A stretch of DNA of 64,000 nt from the NCBI GenBank assembly GCA_963931925.1, contig OZ007579.1, forward strand, positions 51,589,619 to 51,653,618. The letters run 5' to 3'. Shown in pieces: positions 10,503 to 21,040 of this stretch. Both the position numbers and the translations under genes were made by a program. The first letter of the stretch is position 1; each line of letters opens with the position of its first letter. This DNA is from Onchidella celtica. Its lineage: Eukaryota > Mollusca > Gastropoda > Systellommatophora > Onchidiidae. The notes beneath the pieces are model-generated. The model did not search any database, was not told where the DNA came from, and saw only the letters and a program-made list of their open reading frames with translations.

Positions 10503-11703
10503 TGTCACAAATCCCAGACTGGGAGATGTAATAGTTTATGACAGGACGACAATCACGAACAAACGAGTTTAACACTTAACAAAACAACCCATCAGACTCA
10601 CACATTTATTAAACATAAGTATACATATAATAGCGCAATTACATACATTATATTATTGAAATGACTGCCGTACAACGGCCTTATTCTCACACACACTCTC
10701 CCGCGGATCCACAATCCGGTAGTCACTCCTAAAGGCACTTCGGCCTCAGCCTCTCCCCTCAGGGTCTTAATAGCACATTAATAATTTACTGGCACCGCAG
10801 TCTCTCAATATCCCCTCCCTATTGTCATACACCTTAGCACTCCCCTAGCACCTCAGCAGGGCAACAACACATTATTAGTTCACTAGCCTATCAACATGGC
10901 AACAATATAGTATCTCATTCACTCTCATATCTACGTCCCTGTCCGTGGCCTGACTGCCACGACTTTATGTGCCTCTACTGTCCTGTACTGCCAGCCTCAC
11001 TTCTGGCCTATGTGTGGCCTCCGGCCCTAGGCTGGCCTATCCCTTGTGCTCATCGAGGTGGCTCTTCGGCCCGTCCCCGACACCTACAAGAATAACATTA
11101 CATTGGTATAATACCCTACCATTTCTATTCACTCCACCTCTCCTTACAATCCATGAAGCGTACACACACTAGTTCACCTTTCACTCACCACACATTTTAC
11201 GGTAACACACCTCCATCGGAGTACACACTACTCACTCGCGCTACAAATCCATGAACTCACTTTCATCTATCGCTCATGGCGCACATTGCTATATCCAATA
11301 TCAAGGACTTCCACATTCCTCACATATACTTATTTACATCATGGTAATAGACGAATATAATATAATACATCAATCATAAAAATCAATCAACGTTCTACAT
11401 ACCAGTCATTACTGGAACAACACTCATCCGTCTCCCGACTGCTTTCACTTATGTCCGCCCGCTGGGCTCTTATTCACAGGTCCGCTCCGTCGGGCCTTCT
11501 AACTTGCAGTGATAGTTATACAGCGCTTTCGCCTCCTTCAGACCCCCACACCACTCATACACGCACGCTTTTCCCACTTGTCTGCATGAGTTATTTTTAC
11601 TCTTCCCCTTTCACGTCTTTTCCTATCCGTCTGTCGTGAGCTCTTCTTATTCTACACCCGCTCTGTAGCAATCCCCTTAATTGCACTCACTCCACTCGTG
11701 ACA
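10503..11703 (-). repeat. 3' LTR of the Gmr1-like element
   Basis: 1201 bp, starting TGTCACAAATC and ending CACTCGTGACA on the + strand. It lies downstream of gag-pol in the element's own orientation and is preceded there by the polypurine tract at 11704-11717. Open frames of 67 and 62 codons inside it recur identically in the other LTR and are shadows. Confidence 0.95.
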
Positions 11704-11717
11704 TCATCCCCCACCCC
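11704..11717 (-). other. polypurine tract of the Gmr1-like element
   Basis: On the minus strand the sequence just before the 3' LTR reads GGGGTGGGGGATGA, preceded by a T run. This purine tract abuts the TGTCACGAG start of the LTR, the position and composition of the plus-strand primer of LTR retroelements. Confidence 0.8.
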
Positions 11718-12060
11718 AAAAAAATTAATGCAATTAATTTCAAATCGCATCAAGATGACTGTCAACGAGTGAGCGTGAGCAATACGTACACTAAAAAAAA
11801 ATGACCTAGCAGTTCCCCTAGTATATAAAGTACCGGAATCGGGGGAAAACATGGGGATCAATATGGTCTGCAATATGCATATATGTGTCACATCATCAAT
11901 AGCTAACTAAACACCATACTTAATACAGAATCAAAAGCCAATCAACCTATCAACCATTCTTCATATCATATTTATAATGTCAATATTTTAAAGTCGACTC
12001 ATTCACACAGATCCTGTCAATGTTCCTGTCCTCCGATGTATAAGCTCCTGAAATCTTGCC

Positions 12061-15000
12061 CTAGGCTCGACTAAGGTAGTCGGCGATATGATTGCTGGTT
12101 CCTGGAATTGGTTGAATAACGAAGGTATACGGCTGCAAAGCCAATGCCCATCTAGACAAGCGTGGGCTGGACGAACGATTCTTCGACAAAAATGTCAGTG
12201 GCTTGTGGTCTGTCTGGATACAAAATTCTCGTCCCATGAGATAACGTCCCAATTTCTGGACGGACCAGACAATGGCAAGACACTCACGCTCTATCACAGA
12301 ATACTTTCTTTCTCTCTGCAATAACTTCCTACTGACATAACATACAGGATGGAGACATTCGTTCTTCTCCTGTAGAAGACAAGCGCCGACACCAGAGTCC
12401 GACGCATCCGTTCTGAGGATAAAATTAGATCGAAAATCGGGTAATATCAGAATGGGTGACGATGATAATGCTGTCACCAAATTATCAAATGCTGTCTGAC
12501 ATTCAGACGTCCACTGGACCTTATCGGGTTGTCCCTTCTTAGTAAGGTCAGTAAGAGAAGATGACAAGGAGGAAAAATTTGGAATGAACTTTCTGTAATA
12601 ATTTAAAATTCCCACTAAGCTTCTGACTTGTTTCTTTGTTTTAGGGATTTGCAACCCTACTAATTTGTCAATTTTTGTTACTTCAGGTCTCTGAACACCT
12701 CTACCCACGATATGTCCTAAGAATACTATCTCTGGACATGCCAAATCCATCTTTGCGGGTTTAGCAGTTAGCCCAAACTGGCGTAATCGTTGAAAAATTA
12801 CTGTTAGTGTCTGAATATGATCAGACCATGTCGACGTATGACATGCTATATCGTCAAAGAATGACACGACATTAGGTATGTCCTTCAACACTAGTCTCAT
12901 TAATCGTGCAAACGTCGCTGGCGCGTTTACCAACCCAAATGGCATGACCTTAAATTGGAATAATCCAATGGGCGTTTGGAACGCCGTGTATTGTTTAGAC
13001 TCCTCAGTAAGCGGGATTTCCCAATACCCTTTCGTCAAATCTATCTTGGAAAACCACGTGGACCCGGCCAATGAAGCTATTAATTCCTCCTGAAACGGGA
13101 TAGGCTCCCTATCGCCTACCGTAATAGTGTTCAATCTTCGAAAATCAATACAGAACCGCACCGATCCATCAAGTTTTTTCACGAGGACGATGGGTGATGA
13201 ATACGGCGATGTTGATGGTTCTATCACATCTAACTTCAACATCGACTCAACTTCCTTTATAACTCTATCTCTCGAAGAAAAAGGCAACGGATACGGTCTA
13301 AGAAATACTGGCTTATCCGAAGTCAACTTTATTTGGTGCTGGATCACCGTAGTGCGACCCGGCAAATCCGTAACAACATCCGGAAATGACGCTAACAGGG
13401 TCTCAAGTTCCCTACTCCTTGAACTGGCAAGGTCAGGGTTAATGTTAACGTCCCTGTAACCTTGTGTCGGAGTTAACTCCGGCAATTGAATTTGTAACTC
13501 TTCCTGCGCCTCGGTGTCGCTTACGTCACAGTCCAACTGGTCTACGACCCCCGTACAAGCAGTAGAGAAGACAGTCTCCTCTGGTCTTGTCTGTGCACAC
13601 AGATACTGTGGTCTCTCATAAAATCTCTGTAGCATGTTAACATGGAAAACCTTACTCGCTCCATCAATGTGGATAGCGTAATCTACCTTTGAAACAACTC
13701 GCTCAATAACATAAGGGCCTTTCCATGTCATCAATAACTTATTATGGTCCGTAGGTAACAACAACAGAACCTTGTCTCCTGGCTTAAAAATTCTCAGTTT
13801 GGAACCTCTATCTTTATAGTCTTTTGCTCTTTTCGAAGCGATACTAGACGCTTCTTCTGCTATAGTGCGCGCTGAAGATAATCCTTCTCTTAAATCAACA
13901 AGGTCTATCGAAACCTTTTTAAACGGTTCCGAAACCGTGGGGATCTTTTGAAGAGGAGCCTGGGGTGTACGACCCTTATGCGTCGTCTTTTGGCACGCAC
14001 TGCACGTCTTACAATATAAACGTACATCTCTGTATACTGACGGCCAATAAAAATCTTTCAGAACTCTCTGCTTGGTTCTAGTACTTCCCATATGACCCGC
14101 TAATGGAACATCATGGGCCAGACGCAATACTGTAGCAATTAACGACCGCGGCACGACGACCTGCTTTTGAACGGAAGCCACTGTGACGTACATACGGAAC
14201 AGAATGCCCCCCTGGACAAAAAAGGAAGATGACCCGTTTTTATATTTCCTCGTTTTCTCGGTTCGCGCTTCCCCAAAACATGGGTTTAATGATGGGTCCT
14301 CCCTTTGTAATCTCGCCAAGCGCTCTGGCGTGATATCTAGGTTGACCGCTGGCGTAGCCAAAGGTCTAATCTTATATTTATCAGCTACCCGTCGACGTGT
14401 TTCGACCGCGGCGCAAAGGTCAATACCTTTTGATTGCGACCATGCTTGCACGTTCTCCTCGGAAGGGGAAACCACCCGCGATACATTCCCAATGATGAGC
14501 TGGGCGCCTGGAAAACAACCAACGACTGCTTCGACTTCCCCGCTAAGGAAAGGTGTATCTATCATTATTCTTGCCATGGGTAATTTCTCAATGGCCCCCG
14601 AAAATTGGATGCACGGGACAGTCTCACCTGTAAGCTGTGAATCCCGAATGCAATCCCTATGCACTCCCACAACGGTAGATCCTGTATCTCGTAAAACCGA
14701 GACCGGTTCGTCCCCAACAAACCCCGGATAAACCCTAAGACCACCTCCTGTATGACATGAATTTATAACGGGGATCTTTCTCCCACAAGGTAAAACACCG
14801 GAAGATAATAACTTCTCACAACTGGGACACTTAGAATACTGTCCGCCTCCGTTGTCCGATGTAACACACGCAGCCGCATGATGAAATTTATTTGGGGAAC
14901 ATGGACTGGAGCTACTGTCCACGTTCGCCGCTATCCTACCTGCAGGGCAGTTCACGCTGATGTGATCTGCTCTTCCGCAGTTCCAACACTTCGCGGCCCT

Positions 15001-16212
15001 ACACTCGCGCGAAAAGTGACCCACGCGTCCGCAAGTCCAACACTCCGCTCCCTGTGCTGCCCTAGGCCTGGGTCCCCGTGACCCCTCGCGACCGGAACTA
15101 GAGTCCCTATGCCGTCGGTCATCGGCAAAGGTCACAACTCGCCCCCGGCCATTACCGCGACCTAGCCCTCCTGCTCGGTCAAACTTACCGGATCCATATG
15201 CCGGTGATTGGTGATAGCCCCTATGCTGCCCCTGGGCTTGCCCACTATAGGCACCACGCTGACGCGACCTGTCCCTAAGTCCTGCCGGCGACCCCTCGAC
15301 AACGGCGACGTACCCAGCATCTTGGACGTACGCCCTGGCGACTGGTTTGGACGGATGTGCCGTACGGTATGCTTCCGCCAACTTAGACGCCTCCTGCACC
15401 GTCGCGGGTTCGTTCTCTTTCAGGAAAGCCACCAGATCTTTGTGGCACGACGCGTACAGCTGGTCACGGATCATTAAGTCTTTCAGTTTAGCAAAATCCG
15501 TGCCCACATGCGCCAAGTCTACCCAGTTCGCGAAATACTCCGTTAGTCTCGCGACGAAGGCAGCAAAGTCCTCCCTGGTATCTGCACGTGCTCGCCTAAA
15601 CTGCTCCCGGAAATATTCCTCGGTACGCGCAAATCGGCGAAGCAGCAAAGCCTTCAGCTTATCGTAATCTTGCACGTCTTCGCGCTGTAGCTCTTTAAAG
15701 TAGGTTAACGCTCGTCCCTGCAATAGCGATGCCAGGTACGTGGCCCATAATTCCTTATTTTCCCCCCATTGCAATTGTGCGTTCAATTCGAACCTGTAAA
15801 GGAAGGCGTCTATGTCGTCCTTCCGGTCGTCGGACGTAGGGAGCTTAATCCTAACACCACCTTTATTGTGTACCTGCCGCTCAACTGCTTCTGTTGGCGC
15901 ATTCTTTTTGATTTCCAACTCCGCGATTCTTATTCGCGCCTCTCTCTCATGCTGCTTATCTTCTAACTCCTTTAACTTAAACTCCCTTTCCTGCTCCTTA
16001 TCCTGTCTCTCCTGTTGCTGAGCTTCTAACTCCTTTAACTTAAGCTCTCTTTCCTCTTCTCTCTGTCGCTCTTGAGCCTCTTTTTCTCGCTCTCTATCCT
16101 TAGCACGCTCATCGCGCATTTCTGCCTGCTGTTCTTTAATCCAGCCGCGTAGCTCTTCTCCCTCCAGGCCAAGTTCCTTACCCAACTTCATTAGTTGTTG
16201 GAGTTCCGCCAT
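12061..16212 (-). CDS. Gag-Pol polyprotein, order Gag-PR-IN(deleted core)-RT-RNase H
   Basis: A single 1383-codon frame from an ATG. Residues 1-110 form a very charged Glu/Arg/Gln/Lys coiled coil, and ~125-290 are a capsid-like Gag domain. Two CCHC zinc knuckles are at 391-404 and 409-422 (CWTCGRVGHFSREC, CWNCGRADHISVNC). The protease DTGS is at 509-512. The integrase zinc domain has H700, H707, C737 and C740. The next text is the start of the integrase core (SIDLV, ~768-772), which jumps straight into integrase C-terminal sequence (~773-868, with the GPY motif at 832-834). The D, D and E of the core are absent, a loss of roughly 150 residues in frame near 13,895. RT follows with D1058 and FFDD at 1118-1121, then RNase H with D1269, E1310, D1335 and D1378. 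Gag and Pol are fused without a frameshift. The protein should polymerise and process, but integrating needs help in trans. Confidence 0.93.
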   Translation of the reverse strand: MAELQQLMKLGKELGLEGEELRGWIKEQQAEMRDERAKDREREKEAQERQREEERELKLKELEAQQQERQDKEQEREFKLKELEDKQHEREARIRIAELEIKKNAPTEAVERQVHNKGGVRIKLPTSDDRKDDIDAFLYRFELNAQLQWGENKELWATYLASLLQGRALTYFKELQREDVQDYDKLKALLLRRFARTEEYFREQFRRARADTREDFAAFVARLTEYFANWVDLAHVGTDFAKLKDLMIRDQLYASCHKDLVAFLKENEPATVQEASKLAEAYRTAHPSKPVARAYVQDAGYVAVVEGSPAGLRDRSRQRGAYSGQAQGQHRGYHQSPAYGSGKFDRAGGLGRGNGRGRVVTFADDRRHRDSSSGREGSRGPRPRAAQGAECWTCGRVGHFSRECRAAKCWNCGRADHISVNCPAGRIAANVDSSSSPCSPNKFHHAAACVTSDNGGGQYSKCPSCEKLLSSGVLPCGRKIPVINSCHTGGGLRVYPGFVGDEPVSVLRDTGSTVVGVHRDCIRDSQLTGETVPCIQFSGAIEKLPMARIMIDTPFLSGEVEAVVGCFPGAQLIIGNVSRVVSPSEENVQAWSQSKGIDLCAAVETRRRVADKYKIRPLATPAVNLDITPERLARLQREDPSLNPCFGEARTEKTRKYKNGSSSFFVQGGILFRMYVTVASVQKQVVVPRSLIATVLRLAHDVPLAGHMGSTRTKQRVLKDFYWPSVYRDVRLYCKTCSACQKTTHKGRTPQAPLQKIPTVSEPFKKVSIDLVDLREGLSSARTIAEEASSIASKRAKDYKDRGSKLRIFKPGDKVLLLLPTDHNKLLMTWKGPYVIERVVSKVDYAIHIDGASKVFHVNMLQRFYERPQYLCAQTRPEETVFSTACTGVVDQLDCDVSDTEAQEELQIQLPELTPTQGYRDVNINPDLASSRSRELETLLASFPDVVTDLPGRTTVIQHQIKLTSDKPVFLRPYPLPFSSRDRVIKEVESMLKLDVIEPSTSPYSSPIVLVKKLDGSVRFCIDFRRLNTITVGDREPIPFQEELIASLAGSTWFSKIDLTKGYWEIPLTEESKQYTAFQTPIGLFQFKVMPFGLVNAPATFARLMRLVLKDIPNVVSFFDDIACHTSTWSDHIQTLTVIFQRLRQFGLTAKPAKMDLACPEIVFLGHIVGRGVQRPEVTKIDKLVGLQIPKTKKQVRSLVGILNYYRKFIPNFSSLSSSLTDLTKKGQPDKVQWTSECQTAFDNLVTALSSSPILILPDFRSNFILRTDASDSGVGACLLQEKNECLHPVCYVSRKLLQRERKYSVIERECLAIVWSVQKLGRYLMGREFCIQTDHKPLTFLSKNRSSSPRLSRWALALQPYTFVIQPIPGTSNHIADYLSRA

Positions 16213-17181
16213 TTCACCGATTTATGGTTATGGTATCTATTATAAGACGACCAACCTGTCGGTATGATCACTAACGATACGACCAGAGACCTGAGATCAC
16301 AACAGATATAACAATACCCAGTTGTCTCAAATACAATTCAGAAATTTACCTTTACAGCACAACTAATTCTATATCTATAAAATGTATAGCACTATCAATT
16401 ATAAAAGAAAATAGAAACGACAAGAATGAAGAAATACAGTAGAAGGACCACAAGTACGTCAAGGACAACGAACCAGACTAGGACAAAGACCTAAAAAAGA
16501 AAATATAATGGAAAAAAGAATGCAACCTAACTACGCCGATTACACAACAAGGTACGAACAAGAACAGAGTCTGAAAAAAAAGAACGTATCTATAGATAGG
16601 TAGAAAGAGGGACAAGAGAATACGTCTTCCTGCGGAACAGAGAAGATATCGACGCTACAATCTAAACAAAAATACAGGTCCCTACAGAACTGTTCACTGT
16701 GATGAACGAAGTTCCAAAGTTTACCACACCTTTTTAAAAGGATAAACTAAGTTCAACACAGCAAACCCGCGCCACCGCCCCTATAATCAATTACAACGAA
16801 AACAGAAAAACAGCGGAAAAAGACAGAAGAAAAGACAGCCCTCAATCCAGGGTACAAAATTTCAGAATTTCACTTAACTTTCACCCTTGATCTAAATTTC
16901 TCCCGTTTTCTCGGAGCTCTGGCTGCTTGACCTCTACAGGCTGGCACGCACACACTCTGGAAAGTTTAAATACACATTAATACCTATTCATAGCAATACA
17001 TGCATCAATACATATTATTATTCATAAACATACATAAATCATATCATCATGAAATTTCCATTCATCCCACGAACAAAGACAACAGCACGAATTCCTAGCA
17101 CAACAGAAAAAGAACTAAATATAACGAATACACAATGTCAAAATGACCACAGGTAAACAGGACGAGCCCCCAGTGTCACAA
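16213..17181 (-). other. 5' leader of the Gmr1-like element
   Basis: About 970 bases between the primer binding site and the gag start. It is A-rich on the + strand with no open frame of note. It presumably carries packaging and translation-control signals, but no specific motif is visible to me. Confidence 0.6.
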
Positions 17182-17196
17182 CGGACGAGCCCCCAG
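17161..17196 (-). other. duplicated tRNA-Pro-type primer binding site
   Basis: Reading the minus strand from the end of the 5' LTR, TGGGGGCTCGTCCG begins one base after ...GTGACA. It matches the first 14 bases of the well-known tRNA-Pro PBS. The string GTGACACTGGGGGCTCGTCC then occurs a second time immediately downstream (copy 2 within 17161-17179). Thus the last six LTR bases plus 14 bases of PBS region are tandemly repeated with a ~23-bp period. Confidence 0.85.
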
Positions 17197-18397
17197 TGTC
17201 ACAAATCCCAGACTGGGAGATGTAATAGTTTATGACAGGACGACAATCACGAACAAACGAGTTTAACACTTAACAAAACAACCCATCAGACTCACACATT
17301 TATTAAACATAAGTATACATATAATAGCGCAATTACATACATTATATTATTGAAATGACTGCCGTACAACGGCCTTATTCTCACACACACTCTCCCGCGG
17401 ATCCACAATCCGGTAGTCACTCCTAAAGGCACTTCGGCCTCAGCCTCTCCCCTCAGGGTCTTAATAGCACATTAATAATTTACTGGCACCGCAGTCTCTC
17501 AATATCCCCTCCCTATTGTCATACACCTTAGCACTCCCCTAGCACCTCAGCAGGGCAACAACACATTATTAGTTCACTAGCCTATCAACATGGCAACAAT
17601 ATAGTATCTCATTCACTCTCATATCTACGTCCCTGTCCGTGGCCTGACTGCCACGACTTTATGTGCCTCTACTGTCCTGTACTGCCAGCCTCACTTCTGG
17701 CCTATGTGTGGCCTCCGGCCCTAGGCTGGCCTATCCCTTGTGCTCATCGAGGTGGCTCTTCGGCCCGTCCCCGACACCTACAAGAATAACATTACATTGG
17801 TATAATACCCTACCATTTCTATTCACTCCACCTCTCCTTACAATCCATGAAGCGTACACACACTAGTTCACCTTTCACTCACCACACATTTTACGGTAAC
17901 ACACCTCCATCGGAGTACACACTACTCACTCGCGCTACAAATCCATGAACTCACTTTCATCTATCGCTCATGGCGCACATTGCTATATCCAATATCAAGG
18001 ACTTCCACATTCCTCACATATACTTATTTACATCATGGTAATAGACGAATATAATATAATACATCAATCATAATAATCAATCAACGTTCTACATACCAGT
18101 CATTACTGGAACAACACTCATCCGTCTCCCGACTGCTTTCACTTATGTCCGCCCGCTGGGCTCTTATTCACAGGTCCGCTCCGTCGGGCCTTCTAACTTG
18201 CAGTGATAGTTATACAGCGCTTTCGCCTCCTTCAGACCCCCACACCACCCATACACGCACGCTTTTCCCACTTGTCTGCATGAGTTATTTTTACTCTTCC
18301 CCTTTCACGTCTTTTCCTATCCGTCTGTCGTGAGCTCTTCTTATTCTACACCCGCTCTGTAGCAATCCCCTTAATTGCACTCACTCCACTCGTGACA
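17197..18397 (-). repeat. 5' LTR of the Gmr1-like element
   Basis: 1201 bp, differing from the other LTR at two positions by my reading (18074 T, 18249 C). In the element's orientation it supplies the promoter and transcription start. Its outer end abuts the TTGTA duplication at 18398-18402, interrupting LINE B within the RT C-terminal coding region. Confidence 0.95.
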
Positions 18398-18402
18398 TTG
18401 TA

Positions 18403-19845
18403 CACTTTCAGCTTAGTGTCTGTGCGAATGCCGGCAACATCCCACACTCTCTTTCGAAGCCTGCCAAATGCAGAGCTGGCTTTGCTGATTCTTGAGAGAA
18501 TTTCAGTATCAACACGAGCCGCGGAAGACAGTGTACTGCCAAGATAGGTGAAGTTCTCCGACACCTTCAGAAAACTGTCATGGACTTTGATATTTGGGGT
18601 CACAGGATACTTGTCGTCTGGAGTAGGCTGATGGAGCACTTCCGTCTTCTTTGTGCTTATTGTGAGGCCAAAGTTGTCACAGGCACTAGAGAACTTATCA
18701 ACACAGTTTTGCATGCTATCCTCATCGTGTGCCAGAAGTGCACAATCATCAGCAAATAGTAGGTCACAGACTTGAGTACTTTTGGTTTTGGTTTTTGCCT
18801 GAAGTCTCCTGAGGTTGAATAGACTGCCATCAGTTCGGTACTTGATGCTTACCCCTTGAGGAGGAGAGCTAAAGGCTTCTTGTAGCATTGCAGAGAACAT
18901 GATGCTGAACAGAGTTGGGGCTAAGACACAACCCTGTTTTACCCCATTTGTGACAGCAAAGGGCTCTGAAACACTGCCGTTGCTTTTGACTGCAGCTTGC
19001 ATGCCATCATGAAACTGGCGCACTATTGTGATGAATTCGGGTGGACACCCAAACTTCGCCAAGATTTTCCAGAGGCCTTCACGACACACTGTGTCAAATG
19101 CTTTTGTGAGGTCAACAAATGTGATATACAGCGCTTTATTTTGTTCCATGCATTTTTCCTGAATCTGTCTGGCAGCAAAAATCATATCCGCCGTTCCCCT
19201 CTCTTTACGAAAGCCACATTGGCTCTCGGGAAGCAAGTCATTTGACGAGAGGTGATCAAGAAGGCGATTCAGAAGCATTCTTGCCAATATTTTGCCAGCA
19301 ATTGAAAGTAGAGAGATTCCCCGATGGTTGTCACAGACTTGGCTGTCCCCTTTGTTTTTGTACAGATGGATGATTGAAGCATCTTTGAAGTCCTGTGGCA
19401 GCTTCCCTGCTTTCAACATATGATTGAACAACTCGGTCAACCTTTCAATAAGCTTTTCTCCACCGAAGGCATACACCTCAGCAGGAATTGAATCCACGCC
19501 TGGTGATTTGTTAAAGGACATCTGATTTGTGGCAGTTCGGGTCTCATTGGCTGTGAATGGCTTGGCAAGAGCTGCATTAACAGGAGTCTGAGGGAGGCGG
19601 TCAATGGACTCAGTATTTATTTTTGATGGCCGATTTAGCACACCTCCGAAATGTTCTGCCCAACGCTGAATTATGGCATTCAATTCAACAATGCGTGTTG
19701 AACCATCTGACGCAAGAAGTGGCGTAGTGCCAGAGCGGGATGGTCCAAACACAGCTCGGAGGCTCTCAAAGAACTTTCTAGTGTTGTTTGTGTCGGCATA
19801 TTTCTGAGTTTCTCTTACTCGCTCTTCAAGCCAGTCATTTTTCAT
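18403..19845 (-). pseudogene. LINE B reverse transcriptase
   Basis: Minus-strand frame from an internal Met. It contains the RT motifs LYKNKG, CDNHRGISLLS, ESQCGFRKERGT, TFVDLTKAFDTV, GVKQGCVLAPTLF and LLFADDCALLA (the catalytic FADD), then SENFTYLGSTLSS and RLRKRVWDV. All core catalytic residues are present. The frame is out of register with the endonuclease frame just upstream (overlap 19835-19845), a one-indel break near 19,860. Downstream it ends at the LTR insertion, and the last 19 codons of the open frame are LTR. The rest of the protein resumes at 10502. Confidence 0.93.
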
Positions 19846-21040
19846 TTTCCTCAGCTTCTTCTAGTGGTACACCCTTACATGCACGCAGTGCATCAGCTTT
19901 TGCTGTGGAAGAGGGGTCACTGCAGTGAGCTTGGATGAGATTATTTTTTTCTTTGATGAGCACTTTGATTTCATTATCATTATCATTGAACCAGTCCTGG
20001 TGCTTGCGGACAGGAAAACCAACTGTGCTGCTGGCGCAAGAGTGTACAGTCGTATTTAGGTCAGTCCAGCTCTGTTCAATGTTCTCAGGGTCAAAAGTCA
20101 CGCAATCCAGTTTTGAGGAGAGTTCTGATGAGAGCTCGCTCTGTTTCTCAGCTGAGCAGAGTTTTGAAACATTTAGGCGTTTAGGTGGCGCTTTCCCTTG
20201 AGGGCGTCTATTGCGCCTCAATGTTAGTCTGAGCTTGCAAACAATGAGTCTGTGGTCAGTTCCACACTCGGCACCACACATCGCCTTTGTTACAAGGACA
20301 TCCTTTCTGTCAGTCTTCCTCACAATGACATAGTCTATGAGATGCCAATGCTTTGAGCGGGGATGCATCCATGACGTTCTGTTTCTCACGGGGAGACTAA
20401 AATTTGTGTTGGTAATGAACAGGCCAAATTCAGCGCACAAAGTAAGTAAGCGCAACCCATTGTTATTGCATGAACCAACTCCATGAGGGCCCAAAACATT
20501 TGGCCACGCTGAGATTTCGGAGCCAACCCTAGCATTGAAGTCCCCCAAGAGAATCAGCTTATCAGCTGCCGGGACAGAGCATATGACAGATTCTAGATCA
20601 GAATAGAACTTGTCTTTGGCTTCATCTGGGTTTGTCATGGTGGGCGCATATGTGCTAATGAGGGTGGCTGACTGGCTTTTCCCAACTGGGATCCTGAGTG
20701 TCATTAGCCTGTCATTTATTTCAATTGGCATGGACTGCAAGTTTCTGACAAGGTCATTTTTAATTGCAAACCCAACACCATGCTGTCTCGGTTCGACTGC
20801 ACCCTTGCCTTTCCAGAAGAAGGTGTATCCACCACTGAGCTCTTTGAGTTGGCCACTATCAGGGAGTCTGGTCTCACTGAGTGCCACTATGTCCAGGTTG
20901 TACCTGCTGAGCTCAATGGCAATAAGTGCAGTGCGTCTTTCCGGGTTGTTTGAGTTGTCCTGTAGTGTGCGTATATTCCAGGCTCCTAGCCTGAGTAAGC
21001 TGAATTTCTTTTTGTTTCGACCGCAAAAAGGGATCCCCAC
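19835..21040 (-). pseudogene. LINE B AP-like endonuclease
   Basis: A frame of about 400 codons with the exonuclease-endonuclease-phosphatase fold signatures: GAWNIRT (N22), LSETRLPDSG (E56), LLGDFNARVG (D167, N169), HPRSKHWHLIDYV and the terminal TDH. All expected catalytic residues are intact. The open frame has a GTG, not an ATG, at its left edge. No in-frame ATG is found between there and the upstream stop, so the natural start is unclear. The C-terminal end runs out of frame with the RT just before PLEEAEENEK-stop. Confidence 0.9.

Larger units (their letters stand above)
10503..18397 (-). mobile_element. complete Gmr1-like Ty3/Gypsy LTR retrotransposon
   Basis: A 7895-bp element with two 1201-bp LTRs (10503-11703, 17197-18397) in TGTCAC...GTGACA form and a 5-bp target duplication TTGTA (10498-10502, 18398-18402). 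It also has a tRNA-Pro-type PBS, a polypurine tract and one long gag-pol on the minus strand. The pol order is PR-IN-RT-RNase H, whereas most Gypsy elements have PR-RT-RH-IN. This inverted order is the hallmark of Gmr1-like elements. The RT itself is Gypsy-like. The LTRs differ only at 11380/18074 (A/T) and 11555/18249 (T/C), so insertion was recent. The integrase catalytic core is missing, so the element should be non-autonomous for integration. Confidence 0.93.

Noticed and set aside
14183-14731. 182-codon + strand frame and other frames opposite gag-pol
   Set aside because: Antisense shadows of the 1383-codon minus-strand ORF.
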